Assembly (NCBI GenBank): GCA_002633005.1
Contig: NMRA01000746.1
Coordinates: 1,755 to 63,754 of the forward strand
Direction of reading: 5' to 3'
Length of the DNA: 62,000 bases
Source of the DNA: Phoronis australis
Lineage: Eukaryota; Phoronida; Phoronidae
The notes under the pieces were generated by a model. The model was not told the DNA's origin. It was given only the letters and a program-made list of their open reading frames with translations, and did no database searches. Position numbers and translations under genes: made by a program. Shown one piece after another: positions 34,901 through 48,900 of this stretch; within the stretch, counting starts at the first letter, position 1, and each line of letters starts with the position of its first letter.

Positions 34901-37900
34901 CCTGGCTGCAGAGTAAGAATTGAGAAGGAATTATTTTTTGATTATATATTCTGAAAAACAAGTCATTTTTCCAGAAATTAAGCCTCACGTCGGTAATATT
35001 GAACTAAAAGGGAATATTTAATGGTTACCATGGAATAACACAAACTAATGATGTCATGAATTTTGTGAATCTTGAAAAGAAAAATGCAGATTTCAAATTC
35101 AACAATCTTCACCACCTTAACTAGTTTCAGCTTATCCCAAATTTTGCAGGCTGTTCAAGTTAATGAATTTTCATGAAAGGTTTTTGGTACACTGACTCAA
35201 TTTTTTGGTTACGTTTTTTCAATAAAGTTGTTGTGACCATTCTTCGATGGTTTATCAGAGGGGAATTTTTTGTGCATGTAAATTTCTTGTTGATTGAAAC
35301 TACATTTTTCTCGCTTTGTAAATATGGTAAGGTTTTAACAGTTGTGAGTTTCTTTTTCAATTTTTGCTTCTAGAAAGATGTAGAACGTAAGGTTTTATCT
35401 GACATACCTGCTTTTTGCAGGTCACAAAATTTGAGGTGTGCAAAAAAGCTTGCAGTCTAGCTTTTGACCCTGGAGTAGATTGAATGTTGATGCTGTTCCT
35501 TGTGGTGACCCATTTCTGTATGATAAGTAATGATCTTTGGATATTTGTGTTTACTTTGATTATAGAACTTTTCATTAGAACCTTACGTAACTTGTATTAC
35601 ACTAGGTTCTAGCTTGGAAACAAATTGCTGTACATGCAAACATTAACAAAAGGTGTTTCTGGTAACTGAGTAATATGGTATCCATTAGGGTGCAAAGTAA
35701 CAAACAATGGAGTACTTTTCAGAAAGTGGTCCCTGAAAAGTTTAATAATTTGTCATGTTTGACCTAAACAACCTGTCGTTTTGCTTCTTATCATCTGTTA
35801 TCACCTCAAGGTCCCTCACCTGTATGTGTGGAAAATTGACTGCCGTCTCAGTGTCTCAGTCCCAGACAGTACGTTTACATGGACACCTGTGTTTTTTCGC
35901 ACCGAGTACCCATTATACCTGCTCTGGCCCATCATGTTGTCAACAGTTCTGGAGGTAACGCTGCAATCTGTCATGTGGTATGCTGTTGGCATAATGTTTT
36001 GCTATGGTGGCAATTAGATTGGTGTAGGATTTTCTTGCTAAGCTATTGGCCAATATGATCATCTCTATAGGGTCCCTTACTTCAGTGCACTTTTATCTTG
36101 TTACCTTCACTGTGTGCTAGTAAATCTGCTCTGTGGCTATATTGTGAAATCTCACCAGATTATGTCAATAAGGCAGACAAGTGAAATTCAAATTTTATCA
36201 TTTTTGCATAAAGGGTACGATGATTTTTCTGACAGTTTATACACTCTGATAGTCTGTACACCTCCCTTGAAACACGGCGTCTCTCTCTAATAGTTCGTAC
36301 AATAAGTGTCTGAGGGAAAATTAGTTTGTGCACATATTTGTGTCGGAAAAAAATAATTTGTACATACTTTTTAGATAGGTAAAATGGCAGTTTCGTATTA
36401 CTTTAAAAGAACATAAATCAATAAGCGCCAACTAGGCGGGTAATTTGAATTTATGGTTTGCTATACTACGCCAGTATAGAACTCCAAAAGTCATTTTTAG
36501 ATCGCCAATTGGTGACAGCAAATACGGAAATGGCGATACGATGTACCAGGGCCAAATGGATGTTTGACCATATTCATGTTCCGTCCAATAGCAACTATCA
36601 AACAATACCCTACCACTGTTAGAAGTTCCCTTTTTTAGCACAGCCCATGAAATTGCTTTCCCATCATATCCAGGTTCCCATTCACACTATCATAGGTTTA
36701 TTTGTATTAAGGCCTCTGGCCCTAAGTATGGTAAACATTCACTGCTTGCATACATTTATTAGCAAGACCGAGCTCAGAGGAGTAAGAGACACCTTTGTGC
36801 AATGCTCGATTGTCCGACAGTGAAGCCAGGATTCGATCCTAGGTCTCCCAAACGGGAGTCCAGAGCTCAAACCAGTGAGCCACATTGTCTCCTTGAAGGA
36901 AGCCCTTGAAAATGAGCAAAGGGCAATTTTTGCAATTTTTTATCTATTGGTTAGATTTTATCATACTCCAATAAGTGTGCGTGTCTTAATTCAGCACAGT
37001 TTCTCTGACAGTTCCGAATACCTACATATACACTGTAGATTTCTGTTTTGTGATTATGGTGAGAATGCTAGTTTTACACTGGTTTACAACAGCATATTGT
37101 AAAAGTGCACTAGAGAATGTTACTAAATTTCATTTGTCCTTGGGATAACAGGGAAGTGCTTCACCAAACTGCCTCCACGGTATTAGCCTTTTCCTTTGAC
37201 AGCCAATTGGGAGACTCTAGAATTCATCATCCTAGGCAACGTCAGACTCTGATGTATCTGATCTATTAAGTATCGCTTAAAAATCTGTTTCCACTATCAG
37301 TCTTCCTCTGTTACTAGACGCGTTACGATGTTTTGTCTCTCTTGACTGAATCAATAGACGGGTGAGTCATGCACGCAGCTGAACTATTAATAACGTGCGT
37401 AGTAAATATTTTAATTAAGTGAACTGGGTCTCCCAGGTGTGTTTTTATCAGGTGAGAGTACTGTGGAGTGCTAGTCAAGCCTGCTGCAGAGATGCTACTG
37501 TTTTGTTGACTTGTTCTGGGCAGCCTAAGTCAACAAAAATTAAATTGGTGACCCAGTTATAAGTTTCATCATAGCGATTCTAAGGCAAAACGTATTTTGT
37601 ACTCAAAACACTGATCTTGGTACCTTTCAAGTTTTCTCAGAATTTTCCTGTGTCTCGTACTGAGAAGGTACAGTTTATGTAGGACCTTTGGTTTGTGCCT
37701 ATATATTGATATGCTATTAATTTGGTCACACAGTCATACCTTTCTTGTAAAATTTAGCAAAAGAAAGGTGCATTCGTAGAAAACAGACGGATTTAATGAC
37801 AAAGCCAAATTTCATTTGATATAGATGTTCAGGATGAAATTTCAAAAATTCTGCCATAGCTTTCTAGAACTTTTTGTTTTCATTTTATGAAACTATTGAC

Positions 37901-40900
37901 TTTTTCATAAAAACAATAAAAGTCATATTTTCTATTGATAGCTCCTTAATGTGCCAAAGTGAAACATTCTGGATACAATGCCTTACATTGGTTTGCAGAA
38001 CAATTCAGTAAAGTATGTGAAAATTTCAATTCCATTAATGGTTTCTGAGATACCTAGCTCTGAAGTTAAATTTCAAATTTTTCTAGGGTCCTTCATAACG
38101 TTTCATTTTAATTTCCCATAAAATTCAAATCTTAAATCAGGTAACTAAACCTCACTAAATAGGAGTCGTACCTTTCCTTGCCATGTTTGAAAATGATTTC
38201 CATCTTGAAACTGGTCAGTAAAGAAGTTGGCTAATACATCCCAAGCAGAGTGCCATCTGTTATTATGAGCTGGAGTATCTGTCTATTAATATGTAGAGAG
38301 TGAACATGACTGACAATCTCTTTTAACTGGGTCTAAAATCCTAATTACAGAATAGCGTTTACACCTTATTAACTGTCTGATTACTTTCCATCATCATTTC
38401 TGGTGACGACAGTTGGCTACTGTACTAATGAATTCTTGCGCACAACCATCAACATGACATTGCGGATCATTTATTTTGCCGTATTATTTTTGCCATGTTC
38501 CCTATTCAATAAAAATTCAAATTAATTTATGCTCAGTGCCCATTGACCTTATTTTAACGACTTTCATTCATTGTTTCCAAATGCAAATTTTAAGAAGTGC
38601 TTTGTGAACGATTCAATGAAAATTCCAGTTATTTTTATGGTTTTGTTCCACACGTACACTTGCTGCAGGCATACATCCTATAAAACATCTCGTAAATGAA
38701 TTCATTTGTAAAACATAGTTTTCCTTTGTCTTTTCGAGCTGGATTGAGTATTAATGAATAGGCGATTGCCTCCAAACTTGGCACACAAATCCCCACTGAC
38801 TACTGCAGTCTGTATGGCTCAGAATCAATGCTAGCCTACACAGTAGTTCCTTGTGTCTGACACTGCAGTATTGAATGCCTGATATAGACTCTGCCAATAG
38901 ATACCGTTGAGTCATGTTGAGTCAGACTGATTGTAATATTCCAAGAATGATGGTTGTCGTTGAGGTTGGCTAAAAGCTACCAGGGATTCCTATACTAGAT
39001 AGCTTGCCATGGATTCGGGAACCTCTGATAGTATGAGCGTGGATACGTGCGGCTCGTCTGTGTCTGATTGTCTGGGGGTAAGAGATGCAAAGAATTTGAC
39101 ATCTGTGTTTGTTGAAATTATGTATAGGATTATACACGGCTTGGTGCTTCTGAGTCATTCATTTCGCATATTCAACTTGGATGAAAAATCTCTGGTTGAG
39201 ACGACGACGGCTGATATTTCAGACTCTTGTAAATGAAACTGCTCTTTCTGACAGTAATGTTGTTAAGTTAGTTATGTAAAGCAGGTGTGAATTTGTATGC
39301 TATTTGAATCTTGCAGCTTATGCTGTTCATTGAAACCCTGTTTAAAGGGGTTGTAATTAGTTTGGGAATTTCGTGACGAATTGTAATTTGCCAAGACTGT
39401 TGTAATATCGTGAATTTTTGCCTTTTTAGTTTGTATGCACATTACGGAAATATGGGCCGCATTTTTAGTCTGATTAACATGAAATTTACACACAAAGTGT
39501 AGCTCATGGGTTCCGGTCTATTGCTTTTGGTCAAGTTAGGACACATGATGATGGTGCGACAGCCAATTTTCACTTTGTAGAACTGGGTCTGGGATGTCTT
39601 TATAGGGATTGTTGTGGATAGAATTCTTCGAGAGCTATCGAAAATATGTGATCCGTTTCTGCTGTCTTTGGTGTCGCTGCCTTCGTCCCTTGATTTCGCA
39701 GTGTCACTTTTCTTAACACTTTTATTTGCATTGTTAGTGTTCTGTTGTATAGTGGAGAAAGATATGTCACGTCAGTGTAAGCCCCATCTTCTGTGTACCA
39801 TCACAAACCGCCATCATTGATGTCTTGTACAGGGTAGACACAAGCCGGTGCTAATGCAGCTGAATAACTGCACTATTTACCAAAAATGGTGTAGTGTTGG
39901 ATGTGAAACTTATGGAACGTTTGTATGTGGGTGCATGTGCATGTGTTGAGAAAAGAAATAGTCCCTTGTCTTGTGGGTGATCATCAAAACAGAATTTTAG
40001 CTTTAGCCCGACATGAAAACGAAATAGGGGAAACTGAATATTGTGTTTATCCTGTTACCATTGGAAGGAATAACATTTTTAACAATTTTCTGCATGTAAA
40101 CAAGTTGAATCTGCATGGATTAATGGGCTTGCGTTACTTTCAGGAGAAACGCGATGAACTGTTGAAGAAAAACCAGGACCGTGAGTCAAGGCTAGAGGAA
40201 ATGAAAAAGAAGCGGGGTAAATTAGAGTCTTTCGGGTTTGGAAGCTGCACTCCACGGTTCGACGCAGGGGGCCTGGATGGCACAAAGAGGTCACTATCAC
40301 AACAGAATCTAGCACGACAGGGGGCCACAGACACATTGGAGGTGGATAAGGCTTCCAGCGAGCGCAGGGCCACCTCTGCGTGTAGCATGACGCGTTTACA
40401 AGGTTTGCACAGAGCTGTGGTGTGGTTTGTACTGCTGTGTGATGGCGTCTGCTGCACGAGTGTTGCCTGCTGCGCACATGTCGTCTGCTCACCTCTGGGA
40501 AGCAGATGATACTGAACATTGCATGCGCATGCCGTGTCTGTGAATTTAAACACAGCAGTTGTAGTCACTGTTGGTTGTCTCAGTCTCTCAGATGAAAATG
40601 AGCTCACTTCATGTTATTGTGAAGTAGTTTGAAAAAAGTTGGTGGTGATCTAAAATAAACTTGATCTTTTTGTCTGATCACATTGCTGATGGCAAAATTG
40701 TTTATACATTATGAGCTTGATAGGGTTAAGTTTCCTCAAATTCAAACAACAATGATTGACCTTGTGGCCATTTTCCAGTTTTCAAAAGGTCACTGCATTA
40801 CTAGAAATGCTCAATATTTCATCAAGTTTTTGCAATGACAGCTTTTCAACATAAAGTGTGCAATTAGTAAAACAAAAGTTTTCTTGTTGTTTACTTTTTG

Positions 40901-43900
40901 TTGAAATTTTTGGCAGAATGAATTTTCTCTCTTCCCCCATATCATGTTTTAAATTGAAGAAACTTTATCTTAGCGACAATAATGTTTCACCATCATGTGT
41001 CAAACAATGCTTCTTAAGTCATACGACCATCAAACTTCATAAAACGGATAAGTTTTTGAATTTTATGCAACCCAGAAAAGCGTCACGCAGTAAAATATCC
41101 CTCAAGGCTCAGTTCAGTCTTTACAAATGTTATTTTCTATTGATGAGATCATGTGACAATCTAAGGTGTGCCATTATCTGCTGGATATTCAACTGCCTGC
41201 TGGTCATAGCAGAATCAGACAACATTAATCTATATCACTCGACACAACCTTGTTGATATAAGCTAGCTGTCTGAAAGTACTAAAGACTGGTTTTCTCTAG
41301 GAAATGCAAAGTTATCCCGTGGCGGCGGCTTTGAAACCCAATTACAATTGATCGATTTTGTCTGATGGCTAATAGGAATATGTTTGATTCTGACCAGTGT
41401 TTTGCACTGTTTGCTTGGCTCGCGTCATGCTCTATGTTTTGCCTTGTTTTACCCACAGTTTTGACGTTGTTGTTGTTAATGAAAAATAATGTGTCTGTAG
41501 TTGTGTTTGTGCGTGTGTATGCAGGTATTCAACATAGGTCGTTTGGCTATGACTTTGGGAATGTATAAAAACAACATATTTTAATGTTTGATTTTATGTG
41601 CACTTACATTTTGTGGTCAGTGTGCTTTGAATTGCAAGTTTTTGTTTATCTGTATGTTTGTAATGTGCGTATGTATGTAATGTCTCTAGTTCATTTATAA
41701 CAAGATTTTGACATTTTTATGGTGAAGATCTTTTTATAAACATTCATTGTCTTTTCAAGCCAGAAACTACTCTCTTGCACGAGTTTCTGGAATGTAGGAT
41801 TTGTTTTAAGGGGGCAATGAACCCATACCTTCTGTCAAAAACCAACCATTGATTTATGCCACTCGCATTTATAAAATGGTCTAATTTTGTTCTGCTCACT
41901 TGCAGTGATTTCTAAGCTTAAGAATTGACTGGTTGTTATTTGCTCCAGACTTAAGGCTATTGAGTTGCCCCTCATCATCCTTGTTTAGGGCAGCACATGA
42001 CTGTTAAGGGAATTTTAGGTCATCCACATTGTGGAAAGTATCAATTCAAACAAAAAGCAGAGGCTTTACCATTTTTTTGGAAAAGCTAAATCACATGCCT
42101 GTGAAGAAAGTTTACGCGTCTAATCCCAAAACATGGTTGGTAACGGCTTAACAGTGGAAGTGTTAAATTTACTCATGCAAGACGGGAATAGACTGTTGGA
42201 GCTTTCTCCAACATGGGGGAATCAGAGAGATTGCATTTCGTCAAACTTGCTTTGTATCTTATTTTGGAAGTCTACAAGAGTTCACATATATTTGTTTGGT
42301 TGGTTTTATTTTACGCGTGGGTTCAAAGTCAGGGTCAGTCATGTAAGCTGAGAGCTCTGAATCCCTGAAAACTGTCAGTTGCTTTTCACCTGAGTTTTGA
42401 TAGTTTGTTGCTATTGTTTCCGTTATTTTGTGTATTTGCTTACTGGATTGCTGAAGGGATTCTTGGATGCTGTCATATCCAGTGCATGTAGATGTATCGC
42501 CACTGTGTGTGCAGGTATCTGGCCACATGTACCTGTTTGTGAAGCTTTGTCTAAACCTGAAATTTAAGGTGTATATGCACAAAACATTTGAGCAAAGTCT
42601 AAGTTTTTGAAGTAGTGTGTGTGTGTGTGTGTGTGTGCGTATGTGGGTGCGTGTGTCCGTGTGTGCGTGCGTGCGTGCGTGTGTGTGTGAAGCTCGATTT
42701 GTTCGATACAAAGTGTGTAGATGTTCTGATGTATACAGTGTCTGTTTAAGTGAAAAGTTGCAGGAGTCAAATCAATCAATGGGATAGTCCACTACACCTG
42801 TGGATGAAGCATAGGCGCATGCACCTGATTTTGTTGAAAAAACGCATTATTTTGTATACAGGTACATGGGTCTATATACGTGCATGTATGGTATTATGTT
42901 GCTGTCCGACATTGTAGTTGGACATTGTGCTCGGATGTTTGTACTTGGACGTTGCACTTGGACGTTGTTGCATGTTGTCTTGCATTCACATCTCCACAAC
43001 AGGTGCTAAAGGTGATAGATTACTTCAGTCTAAACGCAAAGTCTACTCAAAGTCAACCACAAATTTATCCATGAGACGGACAAAAGAACCGTTACACGGC
43101 TCCGTCGTGGGCCTGAGCACACTCGTCGAAGTGCCCCCCGGTAAGGCTCGCAGGAAGCGATGCTAGTCACCTGGACATTGCGAGATTTAGATATAGACGG
43201 TTTCCTTCTTCTATATACCATGAGTGAATTTGTGTGGGTTTTATGAACTTACAACTTCTTTTGAAGAGAAATAGTAAAAATCAACATAGTGTAGCCGTTT
43301 AGACACCTGTGCATGTTTTAGGAGATCATATTTTTTCTTATTTTATGTTCTGCATGTTGTTTTTAAATACTTATCTGTTTGGGTTAACACCCAGAGCCCT
43401 TAAATGGAGAAACACAAACATACAGAAGTGGCCGTCAGTGAAGTTATTAACAAAGTTGAAGTGGACAAGCGGAACATGGGTGTTAATCTGGACGAGCATA
43501 GTACTTGGTTTTGTATTTGAGTTGTTTGGTTGTTCATGTGTGATTTAGTCGGCATTTTGTGATTTATGTATTCACTCAGCGGCTGTGCCATGTTGTCAGT
43601 AATGACAGTTATATGTGAAAGCAATTTCAATCTCACAAAAGCTAAATTGACAAACTCAGCTCTATTATCTCACAATACACCCTTCTTCATACTACGAAAG
43701 CAAGGATTATGTTGACTAGACCTACAGGGTTTTTTAATCCACTGGTTCCGCGACGTCAGGGTGAATCACAACTGCCTTACCACCAGAGGGTAGTGCCTGC
43801 TCTTAGTTGTAGCCTCTGTAGTTAAGTAACTGTTTCTAATATTGGTGACTACTTGTGTGTAGCACACGGTAGCTCTAAGTACAGCTTGGTATCTTATTAG

Positions 43901-45921
43901 TGTAGTTATTCTTCTACTGGTACTTTCTATTCCTGTTTTTATTCTGCGTTATCGATCTTGTTTGGAATTCACATTTTATTACTCTTGACTTTTTACGATT
44001 TCTCCAAATTTGGAAGTGAATGTCTGAAATCCAAGTTTTGGGTAAATGTTACAAGTTATATAAATAATGTTAATTAAGACAAATGGCATTTTTAAGCATT
44101 TTGACCGTTCCCGAAAAAAATTTATTAGCTATGATTTTTTTCTTCTCTCCAAGGTATTTTTGCCACGTGTTGGATATTTATACAATTTGGCAAATTATCA
44201 AAGACATGCTTAATTTTGCATTGTGGCTTTTCCAAAATTTGCTGCTCATGGCTGCATTTCGAGAAAACGTAAAAGTACTTAACGTGTTACCCATCTTGTT
44301 GCATGGCATGTGCTGACCTGCTTTCTGTCTTAAGCCATCTGCTTCTTGTTTTGGGCCGTCTGCTTTTGGTCGTCTGCCTTCGGCATGCATCGTGGTGACT
44401 GGTGGTGGATGGTTGGATTAACACGTCACTGGTCACGTGACCATGTGGCTCTCTCACCGCAGTAACACTCTGGTCTCTTCTAGCGCCACGCTATTATCCA
44501 CCACGTCACTGCTGCGTTGACTCCATCCCGGTGACCCCAACGTTCACACCCAATCTCGAAGGAGCGCGTCGACAGCGGCCACATAGCGTGGCTGGCCGTC
44601 TGTCTGTTTCCCATATTATGCGTAGTCTGGATACATCTGTTGGGCCCACGACACCACGTCAGGGTCGGAGTACTGAGCGGAGAGGTAAACGTCGTCGTCC
44701 TCGTAATTGGTCATCGTAAGACCCTGTCGTAGTCGGAATTCAGTGCCAGTCTGTTTTTAAAAAATGCTCAACATCAGATAATTTTCATTTGACTCGTGTG
44801 TTATCCTGTTTCCACACTGTGCTTTATCTCACATATTTGTAATGTTTCTCCACGATTAAATTAAACTGTTAAACTGTGTGTGCAACGTGGCTTATTTAGT
44901 TTGCCAGAACAATTCTTCAGTGTCTATGTAGTGTTTTCTGTTGCTAAACATCTAGCTCTTCAAAAGTCACCAAATTCTCTTTGGCACCACTGTTTTATGA
45001 GATCCCTGCGACAGATGGAGGGTGTCACATCGACTCGTTTATAATTAACAGTAGTTTTAACAATTTCTTCCCTATGAGCTGTACCATACTAAATGTGGTC
45101 TGGTAACGCTGAAGTTAACAAATTAACACACTCTGTTTCTGTTAATCTGCCAATGCTAGCACATTTTTTTCTATTAATTTCCTGTTTACCACTTCTAAGA
45201 CATTGGGGAACCCATCTCTGTAAACAAAGTCCCACACTGCTATTTCAGGACAGGCCCAACCATACAGAGTACTCATAGGAAGTCAACACGTGACTTAATT
45301 CTCAATTGGGATTTTCAGCTGCCTCAGCTCAAGCTAAGAGATCCCGAAGCTCAGACCTTCGAAAGTCAGTTCCACTTCCAGAGAACTTGAAAAAGAGCAT
45401 TGATCGCTTGTCTTCTCCCAAGCCGAAAGCGACGCCACGCGATAACCGAGAACGCGAGATTGAGGCCTCAAAGTCGCCTGTGAAGATCCGACATGAGGTC
45501 AAACCACTGCCCGAGTCAGTGAAGCGAACAGTAGAGCGACTCAACAAGGCAAAGGCATCACCAGAAAAACAACCAGCGGCTAAGGTTTGTTAACTTGTTA
45601 ATCTTGTTTGTTGCATGAATGTGTTCTTTGTTGTAATAACTGTGTTAATTTGTAGCTATCCTATGATCGCATACCGAAATACCACAGCACCACTCTGATT
45701 CTGTGGAAATTACCCACAATGCTGCACTTTTTACTTCACAGCCGTGTTTGTTGCTATTTTTCATTTTTTTAATACATTTACTGCCCAGACAACATCACAT
45801 AGCCAGTCTGAGGTTGGGTGCCTCAGTTCTGGCTTTAACAAAAGTATATAATAGCGACTAATAGATATATAATGCAATAAAATGTACCTGGAAAGGGGAG
45901 CGGGGTAAGGACTTTCACGCG

Positions 45922-45971
<50 letters not shown>

Positions 45972-48900
45972 GCACACACACGCTGTGTTGAAATTATGTC
46001 TGGAAAAATTAGGTTCTATATAAATACATACAAACATAAATACATATAAAAATAATAATAACAGTACAACTTTGATCATTTCTAGAATACTAATTAAAAG
46101 CATGCGTGCAGACCTCTCCATTTATCCATTATGATATTTTTCATTGTTATTAGTGCATCATCCGTTTTTCTGTTGAAACAATGTTTAGCTGTTGTGTCAC
46201 CAGAAAAAAATGATTTAAAGAAGATGAGCAGTACACAATATATTGTTCTGTACATGCCAAACTCTTTTCAGAAGTCTTGTAGGGTTCAAACCCTTTGAAA
46301 ACTAGGTCAATTGCGTTCATGAATAGCGCTTTTCTGCTTCTGCAACACAGAAGAGATGTTTTTAGGTGTGACTATTGTAAATGATCATGAGCCTAGAAAC
46401 TTGTGTGAAGTCGCTCCAATTTTGAACAGACAGTGTTGTCAAAGTTGCTGCTTTTGTTTGTGCTTCAACAGATTATAACAGTGTTGTATGTAAATACCCA
46501 CAATTATTCGAGATATTTTATGTTTATTTCTAGTCTCGGTACAAAAAAATTTGGTACTGTTTTTCTTTTGTAATTAACATTGTGCTTTAAATTGGTGAGA
46601 CTTTAGCGAAGTGCCATGTTATCCTATCTTGTGGAGTATTTTATATTTTGTAACTGCCATCCATTTGAAATAGTCACCTACTGAGATCTGGAATATCGAG
46701 AACCAGTTTTATGCCTGTTATTTAGTGGACAAAACTGGTTCTCGAAATGGTGGGTCCCTGTAAGTGACTATTACCTTATATATCCTTTTATTTTGTGTTC
46801 ACTGTTAGTTTATCGTTTGATGTGAAAAACGATAATTGCAACGGACCTAAACTGTGGATTCACACCTGACTGGGTAATTGAAAAAAAATTCCAAGTGTTT
46901 TAAGGTATTCGAACACCATACCAATGGTGAACCCTTGTAACCATATAAAATAGTAAAACTCGTAAAACCGTGTTTCTTGAAGCTTTGGCATGTTTTGGAA
47001 ACAAAAATAACATTCGCCCATTTGTTTAGTAGTTGTTAAAAATGAAATTTTTACAAGGTTGCTTAAACATCCGCAGGTGTCGAACTTTTTGCAAAACCTG
47101 TTTCTGCATTCTGTGAATCTGTGAACTTCAAAACAGTGTCTGGATTTTTTTGTTTAAAGCCCCATGAAGTTAAATGTGACTGTCAAAATTAAGATGTTTC
47201 AATGAATGTTAGAGCCTTCGTTTTGGACTGTCAATTAGGCCTAGACAGAGAATACCAAGTGCGCTTTTGTAGGTAACAATTCAAAAACAGCATATGAAGA
47301 TTCTACGTAAAAAATATCATGCTATAGTGATCTCCATAAAAATTATGCCTGTCGACGATTAATATTTGGGCACTGTTCTTGGGCGCTGTTACCATCAGCA
47401 AGAATCTGAAATAAACATCATTTCATGGGTGAACAATTATTGGTAAACAGACATTTAAAGACTTGTTACTGTTGGTAACAATGGTGTCTAGTTTCTTTAA
47501 CTTCAACAATTCTATTACTAAGTTGCCAGTATTGTTGCTTGAAGGCTGTGTGCTCCCACATCAAATGTTGAGTGTTACATGCCAAAAGTGGTCATTGAAA
47601 TGACCCGGAATTTCCCATCATAGTAGCTAAGAGCAAGTGAAATAGGCTGACTAGAAACAGTAGGAAAAAAAAGTAATAACTAAGATTGTGAAAGCGCTAT
47701 TCTGCAGTAACGATTTTACTAAATGGTTAGTTGTTGCATGTCATTTTTGTTGTAAATGGAATTAGCCACAGTGATGGATACGGTAATTCTCCACTAATTT
47801 GGTACACTCTCATTTCACGTATGTAAAATTATTTAGAAAAAAATATTTTGCCCTTCACTTATTTCGCAAGAGGATTCATGCCGGTAATTTTTTGCCTCAC
47901 CTAATTCGCACATGATCAGTTTTTCAGGCCTATGGTTAATTCTAGTAATACACACCTTTTTAACTGTGCTTTGTGTATTCACCACTAAATTCATCCATTC
48001 ATTTGGGTATCTCTGTTGGGAATATGCAATGAAAGTGGTTGTTGCTAATACATGGTTAATCAGGTATTTTCACACACCCGTCAACCACGAAGTGTTTATA
48101 TTCAATTTACTTCACACAGCGCGACTACGAAAACTATATTTGATTTAATTTGTGCAAAAATAGTGGAGAGTTACCGTATGAAACAGATTTTTGTTTGATT
48201 GCTTTCGGTGGTTACTTTATCAATACGCTATGCACGTTGTCACCCTTGGGTCAGTCCACCTCCTGTTTTACAGGGTCCTGTGAAAGCAGTGCCAGTGCAG
48301 ATGGTCAAAAAGGTGTGTTTCTGTGTCGCCCTCTTTGCTTGTCATCGTGTTGAGTTTTCGTCGTCATGCTTAAATGTTGTTCAGATTCCACAAAGGGCTA
48401 AATGTGCATTTCCTGTTTTAGTTGTGTGAAAAGGTAAAAACAGTTTTAGAAGTCTCCTTCACCATGATGGGACTTTATTTCTATTGCTACCAAGGACATT
48501 TAGAACATTTCAGAGCAGGTCGACCACTGCAATTTAATCGATTTTAAATTTAAAATGTTAATGGATACGATATACAGCTTAAAGCAACTGCCTTCATGAA
48601 TTAGAATGTCCCAAATTTATTACTCTGAAATTGTTAAATGTACCAGACTTGTCAAACACAAGTTGCCATAGCGTGTTGCTCAAGGCAAATGCAATGGTGA
48701 ATAGTCAACTTAATTATTACCATAGCCTCAGGCTCATTACATTAAGTGCTTCTCAAATTACCTGTATGTATTACACAGCTCTGTTGTTAAGAGATGGTAA
48801 TGTATGTTTTTGTATTCTTTAGGTACCTAAACCCAAAGAATCTCCCAGTAAAACACCTCACAAAGAGGGAACTCCACCGGTGCGTAAAGAACGAACGCCA

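Larger units (their letters stand above)
29295..40143 (+). other. MAP7 intron 3 (10.8 kb)
   Basis: After the minisatellite it contains two dispersed repeats (31795-32115 and 37745-38100), a MITE (33721-34022), an antisense SINE (36735-36897) and a possible alternative first exon at 39009-39077. A single CAGTACGTTTACATGGACA word near 35865 resembles a MITE end but has no partner. I see no other gene. Confidence 0.5.
45585..48273 (+). other. MAP7 intron 7
   Basis: It contains a CA microsatellite (45922-45982) and a small palindromic MITE (46668-46778). Otherwise it is AT-rich, without recognisable exons. Confidence 0.5.

Noticed and set aside
35860-35935. CAGTACGTTTACATGGACA word resembling a common MITE end
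   Set aside because: No inverted partner is visible within a few hundred bases.
40079-40607. Minus-strand frames of 146 and 155 codons
   Set aside because: They are shadows of MAP7 exon 4 and lack family similarity.
41302-41361. Possible exon after TTTTCTCTAG, reading GNAKLSRGGGFETQLQLIDF
   Set aside because: It enters in the right phase but has no donor that fits exon 5. It could only be an alternative end, and nothing else supports it.
42259-42779. His/Thr-rich minus-strand frames
   Set aside because: They are created by the GT microsatellite.
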